From: Coleophoma eucalyptorum
Taxonomy: Eukaryota; Ascomycota; Leotiomycetes; Helotiales; Dermateaceae
Assembly: GCA_026120035.1 (NCBI GenBank)
Contig: JALRME010000060.1
Span: forward strand, 62,001 to 126,000
DNA: 64,000 nucleotides
Direction of reading: 5' to 3'
The number at the start of each line of letters is the position of its first letter. Position 1 is the first letter of the stretch. The position numbers and the translations under genes are program-made. This document shows positions 58,073 through 64,000 of the stretch, one piece after another. The notes beneath the pieces were generated by a model. The model saw only the letters and a program-made list of their open reading frames with translations. It searched no databases and was not told where the DNA came from.

Positions 58073-60050
58073 ATGCGTCCTTTCTCTGCTATTTCCACTC
58101 TCATTGCAGGCTTGATTGCCGGTGCCCAAGCTGTTACTTTGACCAGTACCAGTTCTAGCTACACAGTCAGCGCAGACTCCACAAACGCATTCTCATTCAC
58201 AGTTTCCAAGTCAAGCTGTGATGTTACTTCGATTCTCTACCGCGGTACCCAGCTACAGTACCAGGGAGGTAGTTACTCTCAAATCGGAAGTGGTCTTGGC
58301 ACTGCCACCGTAGCTGCGACAACACTCACTTGTAAGAATCTCCGCATGCTTCTGAGTTTGACTAATTCATCATTAGACAATGGTGTCAACTACGTGAAGA
58401 TCACCTGCTCAACATCTACTCTTATCCATTACATGGTCGTGAAAGATGGAGAAAGCAATATCCATATGGCAACCTATACTTCTGCTGGTAAGTGGTCAAG
58501 ATCCTTTAAAATCGTACAAAGCTAATTAGGCTTGAAAGAACCAACAATTGGTGAACTCCGGTGGATTGCACGCCTTATCCCTGCTACAGCAGCCAACGAC
58601 GATGTTAGCGAAGCTTCAAATACATCCGGCGGAACTGCTATTGAGGCATCGGATGTTTATAAGGTCGGATCACAGACTAGATCTAAGTTTTACTCTAGCC
58701 AACGTTTTATTGAGGATCAAGTCCACTGTAAGCGCCAAGATATTTTTTCCATTCATAAATAGACCTGACAAGATATTAGGCTTCACCGGAGTTGATTCTG
58801 GCTCGAGCACTATCAAATCATGTATGATCATGCCAGGCACAGCTTATGAATCCTCTTCTGGAGGACCATTCTTCCGAGACATCAACACCAATGCTGCAGG
58901 AACAACCAATAACTTGTATTTTTACATGGTAGGTTTTCGTCTGCTGCAGTCTATAACGTTGTTTAATTCTTGAGTAGAACTCAGGCCACGTGCAAACAGA
59001 AGCCTTCAGAACTGGTTTGCATGGACCATACGTCATGGTAAGTAACACATTTGCCAATTGAGATCTTGGGTTAATATCAGACAGTCTTTTACTCGCTCTG
59101 GAACCCCAGCTAACAACCCTGACTTGTCTTTCTGGGCGGGCATGGGAGCAACTGGATATGTCGCCGCCTCAGCACGAGGAACAGTAGTTGGCAAAGCCAG
59201 TGGCATTGATGCTGCCAAGTACCCCATTGTTGTTCACTGGTACAACAGTGCAGCTCAATACTGGGCTACTGCTGATGCCTCAACGAGCAATTTTGGATCT
59301 CCTGCCATGAAGCCTGGTACTTACACAATGGTTCTGTACCAAGATGAGCTACGCGTTGCAACCACCAGCGTCACTGTAACTGCTGGTACGAAGACAACAG
59401 CGAACATTGCCAGCACTTGGTCCACAGGCTCTACAACCTTATTCCAGATCGGCGACTGGGATGGTCAACCAACTGGATTTCGCAATGCCGCCAACCAATT
59501 ACGCATGCATCCATCAGATTCAAGAATGTCATCTTGGGGCCCATTGACCTATACTGTCGGCTCGTCTGCTCTTACCGACTTCCCAATGGCCATCTTTAAG
59601 GGTGTCAACACTCCCCTGACTATCAAATTCACCCTGACGGCTGCACAAGCTGCTGCTGCCGCCACTCTAAGGGTTGGCACCACTCTTGCCTTTGCAGGTG
59701 GCCGCCCCATCGTCGTGCTTAACAGCAAGACTTTTGCTACCCCTGCTGCACCCGTAGCCATTGACTCCCGAGGCGTCACCAGAGGTGCTTATCGTGGAAA
59801 CGGAGAAGTTTACAACTTTGCTGTCTCTGCCGGGGATCTGGTAACGGGTACAAACACTGTATGTGATTTTGATAAGATATAACCTTAGAGAAGTTTACTA
59901 ATTGATGTAACAGATCACGATTAACGTCGCATCCGGATCTAGTGGTGCCGATTTCTTGTCGCCTAACTTTGTAGGTTAAAATACCCTGGTTAGATGAAAT
60001 ATTTTAACTAACAAAAATAGATTTTCGACGCTGTCCACCTTTTCCGTTGA
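58073..60050 (+). CDS. secreted rhamnogalacturonan lyase, polysaccharide lyase family 4
   Basis: 542 residues in eight exons: 58073-58331, 58377-58487, 58539-58727, 58780-58928, 58978-59037, 59085-59858, 59914-59970 and 60021-60050; all phases agree. The signal peptide is [20 protein letters not shown]. It cleaves rhamnogalacturonan I by beta-elimination. Landmarks are [16 protein letters not shown] (Lys173, candidate catalytic base), [19 protein letters not shown] (His251, candidate), the fibronectin-like [22 protein letters not shown] part, and a C-terminal jelly-roll ending FDAVHLFR. Lys/His assignments follow the Aspergillus enzymes by pattern only. The acceptor at 58538 was chosen because it gives [11 protein letters not shown], the family form; the earlier AG would insert GLK. 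Its products are substrates for the GH105 enzyme at 2-3 kb. Confidence 0.93.
58332..58376 (+). other. 45-bp intron, multiple of three and stop-free
   Basis: GTAAGA donor, GACTAAT branch and TTAG acceptor. Retention would add 15 residues without breaking the frame, so unspliced and spliced forms are both translatable. Confidence 0.8.
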
Positions 60051-60786
60051 TCTCGGGATCGGAAGAGAAATCACGATGGCCTTTTTATTCCTCAACTCCT
60101 ATTTCGAGTCAGAATATTGCCCAGCTGGGCTGAAGGGAAAAATATTTTGTGCCTGTTTTATCTGTATATACTTCCTTTCAACGTACATGTTTTCATTCAT
60201 ACATACTTCCCCAGAACTTGGCTATCTTAGTGACTCTATTCATCCCATTGCACGCAAGCCAGTACAACGAAACTCTCGCATGCTAGAAGGTACCATTTTC
60301 CTACTGAAGGGCTCCGCCTTTTGATTTATAAGGGATTAATCTGTAATGAACCTAAGGAGTACTGCTATCATGTCGCTTGAATAGAATTCATGCGCCTTCT
60401 CATGCTTGAAACTGGTGTAAATCTGATTCTCAGATTGATGCTGTTAGATAATCCATCGAGACGTGTTTAATTTAAACACATACTTTCCCATTATGAATGC
60501 CCATTGATGATAATAGTGAAACAACCATATAGAAGAAATGCTTCAGTCGTCCCAAAGACGACCTATGTGATTTGGTTATCCATATTGTAATACATATTTT
60601 ATAGAGCAAAGGAAGCAAAACAGAATTCGGAAGAATTATTATAAATAAGAAAAATACTCAACGTAATGCTCAGTTTAGCAACTACGACCATCTAGATAAT
60701 ACAGACATAGCCATACTAACCACGATGATCCAACTTGACTCTGAAACCAAAAATCAAAACAAAGAGCCAAAAGAATGGCAACAAGA
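60051..60786. other. intergenic region
   Basis: No gene recognised between the PL4 gene and the 5S pair. Confidence 0.5.
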
Positions 60787-60905
60787 ACATACAACAGTAG
60801 GTATTCGCTGGTGGTCACCCACCCAACTACTAATCTACCGATCTGAGGCTTGTGTATGGCAGAGCGGACGGGATGCCCAATTCTCCTCAGTCTATGGTCG
60901 TATGT
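60787..60905 (-). rRNA. 5S ribosomal RNA, copy A
   Basis: The minus strand starts ACATACGACCATAGACTGAG, contains GGGCATCCCGTCCGCTCTGC and GTAGTTGGGTGGGTGACCAC, and ends TGTTGTATGT, as in Pezizomycotina 5S RNA; length 119. The ends pair (ACATACGAC with GTTGTATGT). Helix II pairs CTGAGG with CCTCAG. Unlike copy B, no T run follows directly at the 3' end; the first TTTT is about 15 bases on, so transcription termination may be poor. Confidence 0.88.
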
Positions 60906-60973
60906 GGGAGTTATTTCCGTTATTTGAGTCTATTTTCCAGGTTCTATGCACAGCACAATATAAGACAAAAAAT

Positions 60974-60979
60974 CAAAAA
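60974..60979 (-). terminator. Pol III T-run of 5S copy B
   Basis: Six T residues on the minus strand immediately after the 3' end of the 5S gene. Confidence 0.7.
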
Positions 60980-61098
60980 ACATACAACAGTAGGTATTCG
61001 CTGGTGGTCACCCACCCAACTACTAATCTACCGATCTAAGGCTTATGTATGGCAGAGCGGACGGGATGCCCAGTTCTCCTTAGTCTATGGTCGTATGT
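60980..61098 (-). rRNA. 5S ribosomal RNA, copy B
   Basis: Same length and layout as copy A, with four differences. Two of these compensate each other in helix II, which reads CTAAGG pairing with CCTTAG. A run of six T follows the 3' end (60974-60979 on the reverse strand), a normal Pol III terminator. The start-to-start distance to copy A is 193 bp. Confidence 0.92.
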
Positions 61099-61483
61099 AC
61101 AAGGAAACTAATTATCTAAATATATACCCTCTCAATGCGTATAGCTGGTCAGCGATCGGCTACTCGACACAAGCGACCAGCGAAATTTTCCACACCATTT
61201 GCGAGACGAAGTTCCGGCTGCGGATGTTCTGTGATAACTATTACATTAGGTTCAAGATGTTTGCTTTTGATCAGGATAATTATTCAGTAAACTTTATTGC
61301 TCATCCAAATGAAATTATGACAAGTAGAGTATTTCAAAGAAGGAATGTGGCTTTCTTTTCAATGTGAACGGAAGATCTGCCGGCTGGTTTTTCCGCCTAC
61401 TTAAGCCTGGTATTCCTTGATAATGGATGGGCCTGTACCCTAGGAATGAAGAATACGTTGATTCTGAGCATCTGTTTCTATAA
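61099..61483. other. intergenic region
   Basis: 5' flank of 5S copy B and 3' flank of the HET gene; no other gene seen. Confidence 0.5.
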
Positions 61484-63988
61484 TTACTCTAGAACGATGA
61501 CCTTTGACACAGGATCTCCAGCTATCCAATCATCAAGGTATATCCTCCCAATCCCGAGTCGATGTGCAATTTTTCCTCGCCTTCCAATCAGCATTACATT
61601 ATAAAACCGTTTCCCAATTCTCCAGGGACTATTGCCTGTATTACGTTGCCACCAGAATTTATACTCCTGGAGCACAGAGATTGCAACAAACTCAAATTTA
61701 CATCCTGTTCCATTACTTGCTGGTATGTGAAGATTGATCCAGTCTCTTGGCATAACAATACCGCCTGCAAACACGCCACTCTTATTGAAAATACCTACCC
61801 ATCGACAGGGGTTTTTCTTCTGTGTCTCTGTTTCGAATCCATACCAACGACGGTGCAGGGTTTCGTCGAATAGCAGGGTGAACTGAGCTGATTCTGCTAC
61901 AAAAAGTAGGCGTCCAGGCCTTTCAATCGCTTTGGAAATGCCCTCCTGAAATTCAATATCATCTATACGACAGGTAACAGTGTACTCCTCAATTTCTGAA
62001 TCAAAATTATCATCTAAAGTGCTTCGTTCTTGTCTGACCTGTCGAACTTGCCCATCTCCTTCATGGACATACCATTTAATCATGGAACCAATCCGGGTCT
62101 CGAACATGTAAGAGACAGGGCCGTCAGCAGAAGCCCAGCTCCAACTTGGTAAGATTGCATCACAAGTGAAATTTGTTGGCTTTGGCGGTCCCCATCGCAG
62201 CCATAAAAGTGACTGGTCGAAGTAACGTTCTGGAAGGCCGTAGAGAAAATTACTCGAAAACCGGCTAGCGGAAATAAGGTTACAGACTCCTGCGAAGGCA
62301 TTTAAAGCGTCTGACTGGTACCTCAGCTGCCTTGATGTATAATCTTGTACAATCTGTAGATAGTCTTCGAAGGAGACATCCTGTCGGTGCAGCCGATATA
62401 TCCTTCCGTAGTTAGTCCCAGCAGGTCCCGGCTGGGGAAGCATAAAACCATCCTCTTCCATATGTGCTTGACTACAGCTGAGTGAAACCCGAGCCGTTGT
62501 AAAGTACAAAAGACGAGTGGATAGCATTCGTTCTTGGTAGGTCCAGCCTCGAGTGTTCCATACTGAACTACTAATAGCATCTCCACTGCTTGGAGCAGAA
62601 CCGAGAAATTCAACCTGGCCGAGGGTAAGGTAAGGGCGTTTTACATCTCGGGGCCAATGAAAAACTCCTGGGAGACCACTCTCGGCATCCTCTCCAGCAG
62701 CAGCGACAATGGTCAAGACAGCAGACGAATATATCTCTGCCATCAGACCTATTTGAAGCTTTTTGTCCTCTGGGTCATCTTGTATGATACACAAACTGTC
62801 AACCCAAAGATACCTCTCTCCGAGTGACCAACAGACTCTTATTGCATCCTCAATTGTGAAAGACAACGAGGCTCCCAAGGAGTTCCCAGCTAAACTTCCC
62901 TCCTGTTGAAGGGCAGAGATGTTGTTTTTGGTTGCGTTCAAACACCTGCCTTGAGCTTCGCCCCAGACATAACTCAATATAAGGTATCTTGCAGAAGATG
63001 GGGCGTCAACGACTCGACATTCAATTGTATCGACCAGTCTGAATCCACGAAGTTGCTTAGTGCTGTTAGGCTTACAAGCTTCACCATGATTGGCCTCGCA
63101 ATTAGCTAGCTGGTTTCTCAAATCCTGTAGATCTGCTTGAGCAGGAATCTCATGGAAATAGACACTCGTTCCCCGTGGCATGACATCAATTTGACCGTTC
63201 ATGGGTTTCTCAGTCGGACTTACTAGTAAACCCTTAACCCAGGCATATAGCATTACATACGATCGAGGATAAATTCCTAGACGTCGAAGTGCTTCTTGTC
63301 TCTTGGTTATGATTTCGGGTTCCTCTTTAAGACTGATCCATAACGTGAATGTCCATCCCTCCTGTGGCCAGCGGCCTTCCCGTCCCTCGGCCTCTACATA
63401 GGATGTCACCCCTTTCATAATAGAGCACGTTGTCAGTAAATTATTAGGCTCGGCTGACCATCCATCTTCCTTCCACTCTTGTTTGATAGATTGCCAAATT
63501 ACCTGGCAGAAAACACAATCCTTGCGTGATTCCATGGCAGCGACCATGCCATAGTCTATCGTACCAAAAGAATCACGACAATGAAGATAATGCATCCAAC
63601 CTGCCGATTGGCATGATGCGCACAGTATGCCTCCTGCTGACAAATCCTCATGGAACTCTTCGCAGGGACATTTTAGAACCGGCAGCGCTTCTTCGCTCAC
63701 CGGAATAGTGTCGACCAGTGATCCGGATCCCAGGGCTCTCAGTTTACGATTAAATTCCGATTCTTCCTGATGAGCTGCATCTCTATCCCCAGGGTTTAGG
63801 TAGAAGTCTTGTGAAGCTGCTTCTGATTTTGGTGATGGAGGAGATGAATTGAACTCAAAGCTCATTCCATGAGCACGAGCACTCGCAGGGGAAGAAATCT
63901 TTCGAGACCTCTCGGACTGGGGCGAACCGTTGGAGCTCTCAAAATCTGAAACAAATGTACGAAGTTCTGGCTCAGACTCTGATGACAT
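61484..63988 (-). CDS. heterokaryon incompatibility (HET) domain protein
   Basis: Intronless, 834 residues, ATG at 63988. The HET domain spans about residues 330-480. It starts ARYLILSYVWGEAQGR, contains FTIEDAIRVCWSLGERYLWVDSLCIIQDD, and ends in the AEIYSSAVLTIVAAAGEDAESGLPG stretch, followed downstream by NTRGWTYQERMLSTRLLYF. These are the three classical HET blocks. The N-terminal about 100 residues are Ser-rich and disordered. They are followed by a Cys/His cluster (CPCEEFHE, CASCQSAGWMHYLHC, CVFC) that may bind zinc. HET domains trigger cell death when incompatible fungal cells fuse; most copies have no assigned partner. This one lacks any NACHT or repeat region. Confidence 0.92.
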   Translation of the reverse strand: MSSESEPELRTFVSDFESSNGSPQSERSRKISSPASARAHGMSFEFNSSPPSPKSEAASQDFYLNPGDRDAAHQEESEFNRKLRALGSGSLVDTIPVSEEALPVLKCPCEEFHEDLSAGGILCASCQSAGWMHYLHCRDSFGTIDYGMVAAMESRKDCVFCQVIWQSIKQEWKEDGWSAEPNNLLTTCSIMKGVTSYVEAEGREGRWPQEGWTFTLWISLKEEPEIITKRQEALRRLGIYPRSYVMLYAWVKGLLVSPTEKPMNGQIDVMPRGTSVYFHEIPAQADLQDLRNQLANCEANHGEACKPNSTKQLRGFRLVDTIECRVVDAPSSARYLILSYVWGEAQGRCLNATKNNISALQQEGSLAGNSLGASLSFTIEDAIRVCWSLGERYLWVDSLCIIQDDPEDKKLQIGLMAEIYSSAVLTIVAAAGEDAESGLPGVFHWPRDVKRPYLTLGQVEFLGSAPSSGDAISSSVWNTRGWTYQERMLSTRLLYFTTARVSLSCSQAHMEEDGFMLPQPGPAGTNYGRIYRLHRQDVSFEDYLQIVQDYTSRQLRYQSDALNAFAGVCNLISASRFSSNFLYGLPERYFDQSLLWLRWGPPKPTNFTCDAILPSWSWASADGPVSYMFETRIGSMIKWYVHEGDGQVRQVRQERSTLDDNFDSEIEEYTVTCRIDDIEFQEGISKAIERPGRLLFVAESAQFTLLFDETLHRRWYGFETETQKKNPCRWVGIFNKSGVFAGGIVMPRDWINLHIPASNGTGCKFEFVAISVLQEYKFWWQRNTGNSPWRIGKRFYNVMLIGRRGKIAHRLGIGRIYLDDWIAGDPVSKVIVLE

Positions 63989-64000
63989 TGATTTCGTTTC

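Noticed and set aside
60781..61100. Direct repeats as LTRs or a SINE
   Set aside because: Both units are complete 119-nt 5S rRNA genes with closed terminal helices.

Overview
The window is nuclear DNA of a filamentous ascomycete (Pezizomycotina, possibly a leotiomycete; the class is a guess). The evidence is short GTRWGT...CTRAC/CTAAT...YAG introns of 45-143 bp, HET, Zn2Cys6, RTA1, DHA2, GDSL and GH105/PL4 families, a tRNA-Pro with an intron, and dispersed 5S rRNA genes. Genes lie on both strands with 0.3-2.8 kb spacers. Many real genes are spliced, so I rebuilt exon boundaries by reading splice signals and checking phase.

Layout. 0-3.2 kb: aldo/keto reductase cut by the window edge (-), then a GH105 unsaturated rhamnogalacturonyl hydrolase (+). 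3.6-8.1 kb: one large minus-strand gene joining a trypsin-like protease domain to at least 19 nearly identical 33-residue ankyrin repeats, with an assembly gap inside the array and decayed repeats beyond its stop. 8.4-9.9 kb: a damaged or oddly spliced membrane-anchored protein gene and a fragment of a second GH105 gene. 10.4-11.6 kb: F-box-like/TPR protein (-). 12-17.4 kb: long stretch without a clear gene, with clustered minus-strand splice-like motifs. 17.5-18.1 kb: five-exon gene for a 127-residue proline-rich protein, built partly by a 77-bp exon-intron duplication (-). 21-27.3 kb: HAD phosphatase (+), MARVEL protein (-), DHA2 transporter (+), RTA1-like protein (-).

30-36 kb: secreted carboxylesterase (+), secreted SGNH/GDSL esterase (+) and Rit1, the initiator-tRNA ribosylphosphate transferase (-). 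37-39.6 kb: an intact, intronless 854-residue rvt gene, a domesticated cellular reverse transcriptase; this is the most notable gene here. 40-48.4 kb: ankyrin protein, Zn2Cys6 regulator, ammonium transporter and an APC-family permease, all on the plus strand; the last three may form a nitrogen or amine uptake neighbourhood. 49.7-54.5 kb: small secreted cysteine protein, DUF4202 protein, an orphan protein (-), and a single-pass membrane protein. 55.4 kb: tRNA-Pro(UGG). 58-60 kb: secreted PL4 rhamnogalacturonan lyase with seven introns. 60.8-61.1 kb: two 5S rRNA genes in tandem (-). 61.5-64 kb: HET-domain protein (-).

Functional threads: pectin (rhamnogalacturonan-I) breakdown by PL4 and GH105; secreted esterases; nitrogen uptake; non-self recognition or programmed cell death genes (HET, protease-ankyrin); and RNA biology (rvt, Rit1, tRNA, 5S). 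No CRISPR, operon or complete transposon is visible. Traces of sequence decay (GH105 fragment, eroded ankyrin units) include C-to-T and G-to-A changes, as expected from RIP but not proof of it.
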